Positions 27,584 through 36,533 of a DNA stretch of 64,000 bases are shown here, piece by piece (positions within the stretch are counted from its first letter, which is position 1; every line of letters starts with the position of its first letter). The notes under the pieces were generated by a model. It did not search any database. It saw only the letters and a program-made list of their open reading frames with translations, and was not told the origin of the DNA. The DNA comes from Streptomyces buecherae. GTDB lineage: Bacteria; Actinomycetota; Actinomycetes; Streptomycetales; Streptomycetaceae. The stretch is taken from NCBI RefSeq assembly GCF_014295035.1, contig NZ_CP060404.1, forward strand, positions 1,778,001-1,842,000, read 5' to 3'. The translations under genes were made by a program, and so were the position numbers.

Positions 27584-28786
27584 TCAGGTCAGGGCCGGCG
27601 TGGCGGCGACGGCGCCGTCCAGGAGCGTGGAGTCGCCCATCTCGCTGAGCACCAGGGCCAGCGCCCCGAGGACCTCGGCCCGGCTGCCGAGGGCGCCCGG
27701 CAGCACGGAGAGCTGCCGGGCGGCGCTCGGGATGGCGTACCGGGCGACCGAGTCGCGGATCGGGTCGAGCACCAGGTCGCCGGCCTCGGCCAGGTCGCCG
27801 CCGAGCACGACCCGGCTGGGGTTGAGCAGGTTGCACAGGTTGGCGACGCCGCTGCCCACGTGCCGCCCGACGTCGGAGACCACCCGGCGGCAGCCGGGGT
27901 CGCCCTCCCGCGCGAGCGCCACCATGCGCTCCATGGTCAGGTCGGGGCCGTGGCTGGAGTGCAGCAGCGGCAGCACGTAGCGGGCGGCGGTGAAGGTCTC
28001 CAGGCAGCCGCGGTTGCCGCACCGGCACACCGGGCCCGACTCGTCCAGCGTGATGTGGCCGATCTCGCCGGCCGTGCCGCCGGGCCCGCGGTAGATCTGG
28101 CCGCTGATCACCAGGCCCGCGCCGACGCCGCTGGCGACCTTGATGTACGCCAGGTCGGCCACGCCACGGCCGCTCCCCCACACCAGTTCGCCGAGCGCGC
28201 CCAGGTTGGCGTCGTTGTCCACGTACACGGGCACGCCGAGGCGCGCCGCGAGGTCGTCGCGCGGGTTGGTGCCGGCCCAGCCCGGCAGGATCGCGGTGGA
28301 GCCCAGCGTTCCGGTGGCCACGTCGATGGGGCCCGGCACGCCGAGCCCGACGCCGACCACCTTGTCCGGCGCGATGCCGCTGGCCGCGATCAGGCGTCCC
28401 ACCAGGGCTTCGGCGCGTTCCATGCCCTGCGCGGCGGAGGCGTCCACGTCCAGCGGCTCGGTCTCCTCGGCGAGCACCCGGTGGGCCAGGTTGCCGACGG
28501 CGACGCGCAGGTGGGCGTGGCCGAAGTCGACGCCGACGACGATGCCGGCGTCGCCGCTCAGCGCGACGCTGCGGGCCCGCCGACCGCCGGCGGAGGTCGG
28601 GGTCACCTCGACGGTGCCGCCGTCCTTCAGCTCGCGGACGATGTTGGAGACCGTGGCGGCCGAGAGCCCCGTCGTACGGGCGATCTCCGCCTGCGTGAGG
28701 GACCCCGCCATGCGCACCGCGCGCACGACCCGCTCAAGGTTGGCCCGGTGCAGCGACGACTGCGATCCCGGAGTCTCCACGCCCAT
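27584..28786 (-). CDS. rok7B7: ROK-family transcriptional regulator Rok7B7
   Basis: 400 residues from ATG 28786 (GGGAG five to nine bases upstream); the frame is open further upstream but lacks conservation there. Winged HTH at residues about 25-60 (GSLTQAEIARTTGLSAATVSNIVRELK), ROK sugar-kinase-like core with GVDFGHAHLRVAVGNL, and the zinc signature CRCGNRGCLET. Kinase activity is not implied by the regulator class. Known role in S. coelicolor: control of the adjacent xylose importer and a wider effect on carbon control and antibiotics. It is upstream of xylF on the same strand. Confidence 0.92.
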   Translation of the reverse strand: MGVETPGSQSSLHRANLERVVRAVRMAGSLTQAEIARTTGLSAATVSNIVRELKDGGTVEVTPTSAGGRRARSVALSGDAGIVVGVDFGHAHLRVAVGNLAHRVLAEETEPLDVDASAAQGMERAEALVGRLIAASGIAPDKVVGVGLGVPGPIDVATGTLGSTAILPGWAGTNPRDDLAARLGVPVYVDNDANLGALGELVWGSGRGVADLAYIKVASGVGAGLVISGQIYRGPGGTAGEIGHITLDESGPVCRCGNRGCLETFTAARYVLPLLHSSHGPDLTMERMVALAREGDPGCRRVVSDVGRHVGSGVANLCNLLNPSRVVLGGDLAEAGDLVLDPIRDSVARYAIPSAARQLSVLPGALGSRAEVLGALALVLSEMGDSTLLDGAVAATPALT

Positions 28787-29100
28787 CCACTCCCGCCTCG
28801 GCGTACGGCGCGACGGCCGGTCGCCGGCCGGACCGCAGGTGAGGTCCGGCGATGTCTCCAACATGTGAACTCTAAGCTGAGCCGTACAGGTTGCCACTCG
28901 TCAAGTCCTCGACGCACCACCGCCACCCGTCGGACAGCGGCCCGTTGGATAGCGGCGGTTTCGCGGGGCCGGCGACGCCGATCGCCGGCGGCACCGCGCG
29001 GCGGCACACCGTAACGGCAGCGGCACACCGTAACGCGGGAGGGGGCCGCGCCGCCGCCCGACCCCCGTGATCACGACGCGGAGCCCGGACGGCACGGCAG

Positions 29101-29135
29101 CGGCCCCGGTCCCGCGCGGGGCGGGTCCGGGGCCG
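29101..29135 (-). terminator. Hairpin terminator after ngcG
   Basis: 15-base arms (29101-29115 and 29121-29135) pair at 14 positions with a GCGGG loop, 18 bp beyond the ngcG stop. The rest of 28787-29152 holds the rok7B7 promoter area and a short repeat (acaccgtaacg at about 29007 and 29027); no gene is seen. Confidence 0.75.
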
Positions 29136-29152
29136 TGGTCAGCCGGGTGCGA

Positions 29153-30103
29153 CTACTTCAGGGCTCCGGCGGTGAGGCCGGCTTGGACCTGGCGTTGGAA
29201 GATGATGTAGACGGCGAGGACGGGGATCATGGCGATGAGGAGGCCGGAGAAGAGGACGGCCCAGTTGCCTTTGTATCCCTGGGAGACGGCGAGTTCCACC
29301 AGTCCCTGGGGGAGGAGTTTGTCCTTCTCCTCGCCTTGGTTGAGTACGTAGGGCAGCATGTACTGGTTCCACTGGCCCAGGAAGTTGAAGATGCCGATGC
29401 TGATCAGTCCTGGTTTGGCCATGGGCAGCATGACCTGGAAGAACGTGCGCGTGTGCGAGGCCCCGTCGATCATCGCCGCCTCTGCCACGGAGGTGGGCAG
29501 GGTTTTGAAGAACGAGGTCAGGAAGAAGACCGTGAAGGGCAGCGAGTACGCGATGTAGACCAGGATCAGGCCGTGCTTGGTGTTGAGCATCTCCATGTTC
29601 TGCAACACGAAGTACAGCGGCACCAACGCCAGCACGATGGGGAAGCTCATGCCGCCGACGAACAGGTAGTAGATGAACCGGTTCCCACGGAACTCGAACC
29701 GCGCCAGGACGTAGGCGGCCATGGCGCCCAGGAGCATGGTGCCGAAGAGGGAGCCGGCGACGACGACGGCCGAGTTCAGGAAGTACCGGCCCATGTTCGC
29801 GGTGTTCCACGCGTCGGACCAGTTCTGGAAATGCAGCGACGAGGGCAGCGACCAGGGCGAGGTGAAGATCTCCCGGTCGGTCTTGAGCGAACTCATCGCC
29901 GCCCACAACAGCGGCAGCGTGACCAACAGTCCCCACACGGCCAGAATGCCGTGCGAGAACACGTTGAGCACCCCACCGGCGCGGTCCCCACGCTGCCGCC
30001 CGGCACCCGACACCGTCGGCGGCGCGACTTTCACGGGCGTGGTGGGATCTTCCTTGCTCACGCCCGACACGTCGGGGGCGTGGCTCGGTGGCAGTCCGGT
30101 CAC
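29153..30103 (-). CDS. ngcG: ABC transporter permease NgcG-like (chitobiose/GlcNAc)
   Basis: 316 residues, six membrane segments after a basic cytoplasmic tail. The permease EAA loop is VAEAAMIDGASHTRTFFQVMLPMAKPGLISIGIF. It is a MalG-type (CUT1) inner-membrane protein that pairs with NgcF. The position beside rok7B7 and the order E-F-G match the S. coelicolor NgcEFG system for N,N'-diacetylchitobiose uptake, which is the basis for the name. No ATPase gene is present; the shared ATPase MsiK is the expected partner. The GTG start (30103) follows ngcF by 93 bp. Unlike ngcF and ngcE, its codons favour C at third positions. Confidence 0.88.
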   Translation of the reverse strand: MTGLPPSHAPDVSGVSKEDPTTPVKVAPPTVSGAGRQRGDRAGGVLNVFSHGILAVWGLLVTLPLLWAAMSSLKTDREIFTSPWSLPSSLHFQNWSDAWNTANMGRYFLNSAVVVAGSLFGTMLLGAMAAYVLARFEFRGNRFIYYLFVGGMSFPIVLALVPLYFVLQNMEMLNTKHGLILVYIAYSLPFTVFFLTSFFKTLPTSVAEAAMIDGASHTRTFFQVMLPMAKPGLISIGIFNFLGQWNQYMLPYVLNQGEEKDKLLPQGLVELAVSQGYKGNWAVLFSGLLIAMIPVLAVYIIFQRQVQAGLTAGALK

Positions 30104-30196
30104 GGTGCTTCGCTCCCCACTTCACGGCGTCGGTCGGCGTTCAGGCCCTGCTGGCTTTCGCTCGGGCGAGCAGACGGGTGAGACAACGGGTTCATC

Positions 30197-31126
30197 TCAG
30201 AACTCCAGCCTTTCTCGGCGGCCGAGGCGCATGACGATCGCCGCGAAGATCATCGTGACGATCAGCAACGCCACCCCCAACGCGGTGGCATAACCGGCCT
30301 GCCCGTCCCGAATGCCCTTCGTGTACACGAACCACGTCAGGACCTCGGTCGAGTAGTCAGGACCACCGGGACCGACCGTCATGATCTGCACCACCGCGAA
30401 CGCGTCCAACGCCAGGATGCCCATATACACCCAACCGGTCTGCACGGTGTCCCACAGCAACGGCAACGTGATCCGGAAGAACGTCGTGAACCGGTTCGCA
30501 CCATCCAACAACGCCGCCTCGTAGAAATCCCGGGGAATCGTGCTCATCGCCGCCGAGAACAACACCACATAGAACCCGACATTGCTCCACACCATCACCG
30601 CCATCACACACCACAGCGCCAGGCTCGGATCACCCAACCAGTTGGGCTGCACCGAATCCAACCCGATCCCCGACAGGAACGAGTTCAACGCCCCACTGTT
30701 CGGGTTGTACGCGAACTGGAAGATCAACGCCACGATCGCGATCGACAACACCTGCGGGAAGAAGTACACCACCTTGTACAGCGACGACCCCCGCACACCC
30801 GAGACCACCGCCCCCTTACGCCGCCCACCCACATTCAACATGAACGCGAAGAACAACCCCATACCCAGCGTCACCAAAGGCAACACCAGCAACAACACCA
30901 GATTGTTCCGCAACGCATGCCAGAACACATCATCATCCAGCAACTTACGGTAATTATCGAACCCCACCATCTGGAGATCCGAACTCAGACCACTCCAATT
31001 CGTGAACGAATAGTAGATAGCCTGGACGAACGGCGAGATCACAAAAACCGCGTAAATCGCCAACGGCAGGGCCAAAAACCCCACGATGAAGCCGTACTTA
31101 CCGTGCCGCACTACTACCGACCCCAC
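30197..31126 (-). CDS. ngcF: ABC transporter permease NgcF-like (chitobiose/GlcNAc)
   Basis: 309 residues, six membrane spans, MalF-type (CUT1). The EAA loop is FYEAALLDGANRFTTFFRITLPLLWDT. Family features also include LPLAIYAVFVISPFVQAIYYSFTNW at the N-terminus. It forms the membrane channel with NgcG. The GTG start at 31126 is closely preceded by GAGGAG; another GTG five codons on is possible. Codon choice is odd for Streptomyces: runs such as CTG GTG TTG TTG CTG GTG show heavy use of G or T at third positions and many TTG leucines. Confidence 0.88.
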   Translation of the reverse strand: MGSVVVRHGKYGFIVGFLALPLAIYAVFVISPFVQAIYYSFTNWSGLSSDLQMVGFDNYRKLLDDDVFWHALRNNLVLLLVLPLVTLGMGLFFAFMLNVGGRRKGAVVSGVRGSSLYKVVYFFPQVLSIAIVALIFQFAYNPNSGALNSFLSGIGLDSVQPNWLGDPSLALWCVMAVMVWSNVGFYVVLFSAAMSTIPRDFYEAALLDGANRFTTFFRITLPLLWDTVQTGWVYMGILALDAFAVVQIMTVGPGGPDYSTEVLTWFVYTKGIRDGQAGYATALGVALLIVTMIFAAIVMRLGRRERLEF

Positions 31127-31162
31127 TCCTCGCCCGCGGGAAGCGCCACTGCCAGCGCGCCC

Positions 31163-32599
31163 TCACTTGTGCCGGTACTTCTTCACCGCGGAGTCCTTCG
31201 CCGTCTCATCCGCGAACTTCTGACACTTGGCCATGCACTCCTTCGGCGACATACGCCCCGCCATCATCTCGCCCAACGCCGCCACCCCGATCTTCTCCTT
31301 CTGCAACGTCACATACCAATCCTGCAACCGCGGATTGACGACGTTATCCCCCGCCTTCTTCCACAACTCCTGCGCCGACGCCAACCCCGGCGGAAGCCGC
31401 AACCCCTCCGTCCCACCGTTAAGCGAGGACAGCGACGACACCTGCTGGATGAAGTTCTGCGTGGACTTCGTGCCCAACATGATCCGCAACAACTCCATAC
31501 CGCCCCGCGGGTTCTTCGCGTTCTTCGGCACGATGAACGGCTCACCACCCGAAGCCCAGATCGTCCCGTACGGCAGCTTGTCACCCGAATCCAACGACGA
31601 CGGCGCACCCACACCCATGTCGAAGTTCTTCGGCGTGGTCTTCTTCGTCTCGTTCTCCACCCACGAACCGTTCGGGATGAACAACGCCTTCCCCTCGTTC
31701 CACGCCACCTGCGACTGAATATGATCCAGCCCCGGCGTGCCCTTGAGGACGTACCCCTTGGCCTGCAACTCGTGATACGCCTCGAACGCGGCCTTCACCG
31801 CGTCGTGCTTCCACGCGTTCGGCTCCAGGTTGTCGATGGCATCCAACGTCTCGCGGCCACCGATCTTCGCGATGAACGGATACAGACTGAACGGCAGGTA
31901 GTACGGGTACTTCCCCGGATACGTCCACCCCGCGATCCCCTGCTTCTTCGCCTCCTTACACAACGCCAACATCTCGTCCCAGGTCTGCGGATACTCCCAG
32001 CCGTGCTTGGCCAGCAACGACTTCGAATACCACACCCCGTAGATGGTGTAGGCGTAGTACAGGACCCAGACCTCATCCCCCTCGAACTGGCCCATCTCCA
32101 ACACGCCAGGCCGCAGCGTGTCCCGCACCTTCTTGTTCGGATCATCCAACGACGGCGCGTCCAACAACTCCCGCAGATCCGTGAGCTGGTCCTTCGACAC
32201 CAACGTGCCGAAATCCATCTGCTCCGCACCCGAGTTGTCGATCAGATCCGGCGGCGTACCACCGTTGAACCGCGGCGCCAACTTCGCCTGGATCTTCTGC
32301 GTCGCCGAATGCTTGATCTTCCCGTCCGTCTTCGGATACGCCCTCACGTACTCCGCCTGCGCGGCCTTCGCGTATTCGTCACCGAAGCCGCCGTCGAAGA
32401 TGACGACGTCCAGCCCCGCGCTCTCGTTGACGGCCAGCGGATTCTTCGCCGACTTCTTGCCCTTTTCCACCTGCTTGGTGTCGTCGCCGCCACCGGTCGC
32501 GCACGCGCTCAACGCCGTCATGGTGGGAACGGAGATCAGCCCGATCGCCGCCGTCCGTTTGACCAGATCACGACGGCCGAATTCAGAGGTGAATCCCAT
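31163..32599 (-). CDS. ngcE: Sugar-binding lipoprotein NgcE-like (chitobiose/GlcNAc)
   Basis: 478 residues from ATG 32599, preceded by GAGG at seven-base spacing. The N-terminus GRRDLVKRTAAIGLISVP resembles a twin-arginine signal and ends in a lipobox (LSAC), so folded export followed by lipidation is possible. The body is a CUT1 solute-binding protein (DLIDNSGAEQMDFGTLV, VWVLYYAYTIYGVWYSKSLLAKHGWEYPQTWDEML, ALFIPNGSWVENE, SGGEPFIVPKNAKN). In S. coelicolor the orthologous NgcE binds chitobiose. Codon use favours third-position G over C. A DasR-like site lies about 205 bp upstream. Confidence 0.88.
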   Translation of the reverse strand: MGFTSEFGRRDLVKRTAAIGLISVPTMTALSACATGGGDDTKQVEKGKKSAKNPLAVNESAGLDVVIFDGGFGDEYAKAAQAEYVRAYPKTDGKIKHSATQKIQAKLAPRFNGGTPPDLIDNSGAEQMDFGTLVSKDQLTDLRELLDAPSLDDPNKKVRDTLRPGVLEMGQFEGDEVWVLYYAYTIYGVWYSKSLLAKHGWEYPQTWDEMLALCKEAKKQGIAGWTYPGKYPYYLPFSLYPFIAKIGGRETLDAIDNLEPNAWKHDAVKAAFEAYHELQAKGYVLKGTPGLDHIQSQVAWNEGKALFIPNGSWVENETKKTTPKNFDMGVGAPSSLDSGDKLPYGTIWASGGEPFIVPKNAKNPRGGMELLRIMLGTKSTQNFIQQVSSLSSLNGGTEGLRLPPGLASAQELWKKAGDNVVNPRLQDWYVTLQKEKIGVAALGEMMAGRMSPKECMAKCQKFADETAKDSAVKKYRHK

Positions 32600-32803
32600 C
32601 TCAAGTCCTCGCCTTCTACAGGACTCAGGCGGTGTCAGATCTCCCGTACCGCGTCCGCCTATGGCGAACGACCCGACACCGCGGGTCAGTTGGAGCTGAT
32701 ATGTGCTGCATATGCGCCGGGGCGTCGATGACGACAGCACGCCAGGTAGACGCGCCGCTTCACCATCGGGCCCACTGCCGTGAACTACGGCGACTCAGAC
32801 GCG

Positions 32804-32819
32804 ACAGGTATAGTCCACT
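32804..32819 (-). promoter_or_regulatory. DasR-like element overlapping a possible ngcE promoter
   Basis: On the minus strand the bases read AGTGGACTATACCTGT, matching the DasR consensus AGTGGTCTAGACCACT at 12 of 16 positions. TATACC inside it could be the -10, with TTGCCC 18 bases upstream as -35. That would give a leader of about 200 nt. DasR senses GlcN-6-P, so the biology fits, but the match is imperfect. Confidence 0.4.
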
Positions 32820-33015
32820 CAACGCGCAGGGGGCAAGATCGAAAGCAGAAATTGTCAGCAGTCTTTCCCGAGTTGAGACCTCGCGACATACGGGCGCGAG
32901 CCATGGTCCAGGTGGGGCGCCAGCGCGCCCGAACGGCTTTTTGCGCGCTCGACACCCAGGCCCCAGAGGCATCCCGACGGGACCCGCTTTTCGCCTGGCC
33001 ACACGGCGTATGAGC

Positions 33016-33286
33016 GCTGCCCGTTCGGGCAGCCCGCCGGCCTCACAGGCCGGCGGACAGGCCCGCGAACGGGTCCGGCCGACAGACACGGAAGCGGGCC
33101 GCATTCCCGGGGGAATGCGGCCCGCTTCTGCTTACCCGGGCCGGGCGGAACCGGCTCGCGCCCACGCGCGAACCGGTTCGACCCGGGCCCGAAAGTCAAA
33201 GCGGAAGGCCGGTTTCCACCGACCTTCCGCAGACTTAGTCCAGACCAATAGGCGCGCCGGAGCCGGAATTTCCGCTCCGGCGCGCC
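33016..33286. repeat. Array of six hairpins downstream of acnA
   Basis: Within 271 bases: 7-bp stem 33016-33033; 10-bp stem 33034-33056; 18-bp perfect stem 33091-33128; 14-bp stem with one mismatch 33148-33179; 13-bp stem with one mismatch 33201-33230; 12-bp stem 33251-33286. The last lies 12 bp after the acnA stop and is its likely terminator. The others have no obvious gene to serve. The rest of 32600-33297 shows no coding bias. Confidence 0.75.
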
Positions 33287-33297
33287 CGGCCGATTAC

Positions 33298-36132
33298 TTA
33301 CTTGCGGATCAGCGACCGCAGGACGTACTGCATGATGCCGCCGTTGCGGTAGTAGTCCGCCTCGCCGGGGGTGTCGATGCGCACGACCGCGTCGAACTCC
33401 ACGCCGGTGTCGGTGGTGACCTTGACCGTGCGCGGCGTGCTGCCGTCGTTCAGCGCGGTCACGCCGGTGATGGAGAAGGTCTCCTCGCCGGTCAGGCCGA
33501 GGGTCTCGGCCGTCGCGCCCTCGGGGAACTGGAGCGGCAGGACGCCCATGCCGATCAGGTTCGAGCGGTGGATGCGCTCGTAGGACTCGGCGATGACGGC
33601 CTTGACGCCCAGCAGCGCGGTGCCCTTGGCGGCCCAGTCGCGGGAGGAGCCGGAACCGTACTCCTTGCCCGCGAGGACGACCAGCGGGATGCCCGCGGCC
33701 TGGTAGTTCTGCGACGCGTCGTAGATGAAGGAGACCGGGCCGTCCGCGACGGTGAAGTCGCGGGTGAAGCCGCCCTCGGTGCCGGGCGCGATCTGGTTGC
33801 GCAGCCGGATGTTGGCGAACGTGCCGCGGATCATGACCTCGTGGTTGCCACGGCGCGAGCCGTAGGAGTTGAAGTCGCGCCGCTCGACACCGTGCTCGGT
33901 CAGGTACTTGCCCGCCGGGGTGTCGGCCTTGATGGCGCCGGCCGGGGAGATGTGGTCGGTGGTGACCGAGTCGCCCAGCTTGGCCAGGACGCGCGCGCCG
34001 GCGATGTCCTGAACCGGCGACGGGTCCATCGCCATGCCCTCGAAGTAGGGGGGCTTGCGGACGTAGGTGGACTCCGGGTCCCACTCGAAGGTGTTGCCGG
34101 TGGGGATCGGCAGCGCCTGCCACTGGGCGTCGCCCGCGAAGACGTCGCTGTAGGACTTGGAGAACATGTCCTCGCCGATGGCGTTCGCCACCACGTCGTT
34201 GACCTCGGCCTCGGTGGGCCAGATGTCCGCGAGGTAGACCGGCTTGCCCTCGGTGTCGACGCCCAGGGCCTCCTTGGTGATGTCCACCTTCATGGAGCCG
34301 GCGATGGCGTACGCGACGACCAGCGGCGGGGAGGCCAGGTAGTTCATCTTGACGTCGGGGTTGATCCGGCCCTCGAAGTTGCGGTTGCCGGAGAGGACCG
34401 AGGTGACGGCGAGGTCGTTCTCGTTGACGGCCTTGGAGACCTCGTCCGGCAGCGGGCCCGAGTTGCCGATGCAGGTGGTGCAGCCGTAACCGACCAGGTT
34501 GAAGCCGACCTTGTCGAGGTAGGGGGTCAGGCCCGCCTTGTCGAAGTAGTCGGTGACGACCTTGGAGCCCGGGGCCAGGGTGGTCTTGACCCACGGCTTG
34601 CGGGTCAGGCCCTTCTCGACCGCCTTCTTGGCCACCAGGGCGGCGGCGACCATGACGTACGGGTTGGAGGTGTTGGTGCAGGAGGTGATGGCGGCGACGG
34701 TGACGGCGCCGTGGTCGATCTCGTACGTCGAGCCGTCGGGGGCGGTGACGGTGACGGGGTTCGACGGCACGCGCTCGCCGGTGCCGTCCGCGTGCTGCGG
34801 GGCGCCGGCGCCGTTGTCGTCGCTGCCGTAGGCCGGGGCGTCGCTAGCCGGGAACGACTCGGCGCTCGCCTCGTCCACCGGGGAGGCCACGCCGTGCGGC
34901 GCGGTCTGCTGCGGCACGCCCGGCTTGCGGTCGTCGCCGCCGGTGACGCCCGCCTCGACGTAGTTGAGGACGTCCTTGGCGAACTGCTGGGCGGCGCCCG
35001 CCAGGACGATGCGGTCCTGCGGGCGCTTGGGGCCGGCGATCGACGGGACGACCGAGGCCAGGTCCAGTTCGAGCTTCTCGGAGAAGTCCGGCTCGGCGGC
35101 CGGGTCCAGCCACAGGCCCTGCTCCTTGGCGTACGCCTCGACGAGCGCGAGCTGCTGCTCGGAGCGGCCGGTGAGCTTCAGGTACTTGATGGTCTCGGCG
35201 TCGATCGGGAAGATCGCGGCGGTGGAGCCGAACTCCGGCGACATGTTGCCGATGGTGGCGCGGTTGGCGAGCGAGGTGGCGGCCACGCCCTCGCCGTAGA
35301 ACTCCACGAACTTGCCGACCACGCCGTGCTTGCGGAGCATCTCGGTGATGGTCAGCACCAGGTCGGTGGCGGTGGTGCCGGGCTTGAGCTCACCGGTCAG
35401 CTTGAAGCCGACGACGCGCGGGATGAGCATGGAGACCGGCTGGCCGAGCATCGCGGCCTCGGCCTCGATGCCGCCGACACCCCAGCCGAGCACGCCGAGG
35501 CCGTTGACCATCGTGGTGTGCGAGTCGGTGCCGACGAGGGTGTCGGGGTACGCCTGTCCGTTACGCACCATCACGGTGCGGGCCAGGTGCTCGATGTTGA
35601 CCTGGTGCACGATGCCGGTGCCGGGCGGGACGACCTTGAACTCATCGAAGGCGGTCTGGCCCCAGCGCAGGAACTGGTAGCGCTCCCGGTTGCGGCCGTA
35701 CTCCAGCTCGACGTTCTGCGCGAACGCCTCGTGGGTGCCGAACTTGTCGGCGATGACGGAGTGGTCGATGACCAGCTCGGCCGGCGCCAGCGGGTTGATC
35801 TTCGCGGGGTCGCCGCCCAGTTCCTTGACGGCCTCACGCATGGTGGCGAGGTCCACGACGCAGGGCACGCCGGTGAAGTCCTGCATGATCACGCGAGCCG
35901 GGGTGAACTGGATCTCCTGGTTCGGCTGCGCCTGCGAGTCCCAGCCGCCCACGGCACGGATGTGGTCGGCGGTGATGTTCGCGCCGTCCTCGGTACGGAG
36001 CAGGTTCTCCAGCAGCACCTTCAGGCTGTAGGGCAGGCGGGCGGAGCCCTCGACCTTGTCCAGCTTGAAGATCTCGTACGACTCGTCGCCCACGCGCAGC
36101 GTGCTGCGGGCGTCGAAGCTGTTCGCCGACAC
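33298..36132 (-). CDS. acnA: Aconitate hydratase AcnA
   Basis: 944 residues from GTG 36132, set by AAGGAG six bases upstream; the frame is open a little further upstream (ATG 36147, inside the ribosome site). The 4Fe-4S ligands are seen in [14 protein letters not shown] and [14 protein letters not shown]. Other aconitase blocks: [67 protein letters not shown]. It isomerises citrate to isocitrate in the TCA cycle; apo-aconitases of this class can also bind RNA. A low-complexity Ala/Ser/Pro/Asp insert lies in mid-protein (bases about 34760-34930), as in other streptomycete enzymes. Confidence 0.95.
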   Translation of the reverse strand: MSANSFDARSTLRVGDESYEIFKLDKVEGSARLPYSLKVLLENLLRTEDGANITADHIRAVGGWDSQAQPNQEIQFTPARVIMQDFTGVPCVVDLATMREAVKELGGDPAKINPLAPAELVIDHSVIADKFGTHEAFAQNVELEYGRNRERYQFLRWGQTAFDEFKVVPPGTGIVHQVNIEHLARTVMVRNGQAYPDTLVGTDSHTTMVNGLGVLGWGVGGIEAEAAMLGQPVSMLIPRVVGFKLTGELKPGTTATDLVLTITEMLRKHGVVGKFVEFYGEGVAATSLANRATIGNMSPEFGSTAAIFPIDAETIKYLKLTGRSEQQLALVEAYAKEQGLWLDPAAEPDFSEKLELDLASVVPSIAGPKRPQDRIVLAGAAQQFAKDVLNYVEAGVTGGDDRKPGVPQQTAPHGVASPVDEASAESFPASDAPAYGSDDNGAGAPQHADGTGERVPSNPVTVTAPDGSTYEIDHGAVTVAAITSCTNTSNPYVMVAAALVAKKAVEKGLTRKPWVKTTLAPGSKVVTDYFDKAGLTPYLDKVGFNLVGYGCTTCIGNSGPLPDEVSKAVNENDLAVTSVLSGNRNFEGRINPDVKMNYLASPPLVVAYAIAGSMKVDITKEALGVDTEGKPVYLADIWPTEAEVNDVVANAIGEDMFSKSYSDVFAGDAQWQALPIPTGNTFEWDPESTYVRKPPYFEGMAMDPSPVQDIAGARVLAKLGDSVTTDHISPAGAIKADTPAGKYLTEHGVERRDFNSYGSRRGNHEVMIRGTFANIRLRNQIAPGTEGGFTRDFTVADGPVSFIYDASQNYQAAGIPLVVLAGKEYGSGSSRDWAAKGTALLGVKAVIAESYERIHRSNLIGMGVLPLQFPEGATAETLGLTGEETFSITGVTALNDGSTPRTVKVTTDTGVEFDAVVRIDTPGEADYYRNGGIMQYVLRSLIRK

Positions 36133-36201
36133 GACAGTCTCCTTCATGCATGAATTCGCGCGTACCACCGCATCCTGCCGCCCCGGGACCTTGCCGATCC
36201 G

Positions 36202-36231
36202 CTAAGGTACGCCTAACTTAGGCACGCCTAA
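36202..36231 (-). promoter_or_regulatory. Tandem DtxR/DmdR-like iron boxes upstream of acnA
   Basis: TTAGGC-AC-GCCTAA at 36218-36231 is a 6-bp-arm dyad, and GCCTAA-C-TTAGGC at 36211-36223 overlaps it. A second 15-bp-phased copy with one change (TAAGGTACGCCTAA) begins at 36203. TTAGGC hexamers in this phasing are the building block of DtxR/IdeR/DmdR operators. They lie 70-100 bp upstream of the acnA start. Confidence 0.6.
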
Positions 36232-36263
36232 CTAGCGCGACAGCGGTACGCCTTCTCGGCAGA

Positions 36264-36281
36264 TATCTCGATGTCGAGATA
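36264..36281. promoter_or_regulatory. Perfect palindrome TATCTCGA-TG-TCGAGATA
   Basis: An 18-base element with 8-bp perfect arms, about 140 bp upstream of acnA and 33 bp beyond the iron-box-like sequence, in an AT-rich island. It is distinct in sequence from the iron boxes, so a second regulator is likely. The rest of 36133-36533 shows no gene. Confidence 0.6.
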
Positions 36282-36533
36282 ACTCTAGTACATCGCTGGC
36301 GCACGGTCATGCGCTGGTTGCCCGTGTCCCCCACGGCCCGCCGGGGATTCCGCCGCGTTCGCCACCCCTGTCACTACGAGGAACCGGCGCGCGCCGGTTC
36401 CTCTTGCCGTGGCCGGAACGCAACGCTCGTACGCCATGTGACGCATTGACCCCACAGCGCCATCACGGTTGCATGCCTGTGGTCCTCTGGCGAGGGATCA
36501 GGGGGGATTCTGCGCCTTGTACGTGGGGGGAAT

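Noticed and set aside
32780..33013. 77-codon plus-strand frame between ngcE and acnA
   Set aside because: No ribosome site, mixed composition, and overlap with the ngcE promoter region and first hairpin.
33016..33286. tRNA or CRISPR-like interpretation of the hairpin array
   Set aside because: No cloverleaf, T-loop or CCA-type end is seen, and the stems are all different, so there is no repeat-spacer structure.
32632..36153. 1173-codon plus-strand open frame opposite aconitase
   Set aside because: It is the complement frame of acnA, with no domain and an amino-acid composition (Val/Gly/Asp/His/Arg) produced by reading codons backwards.
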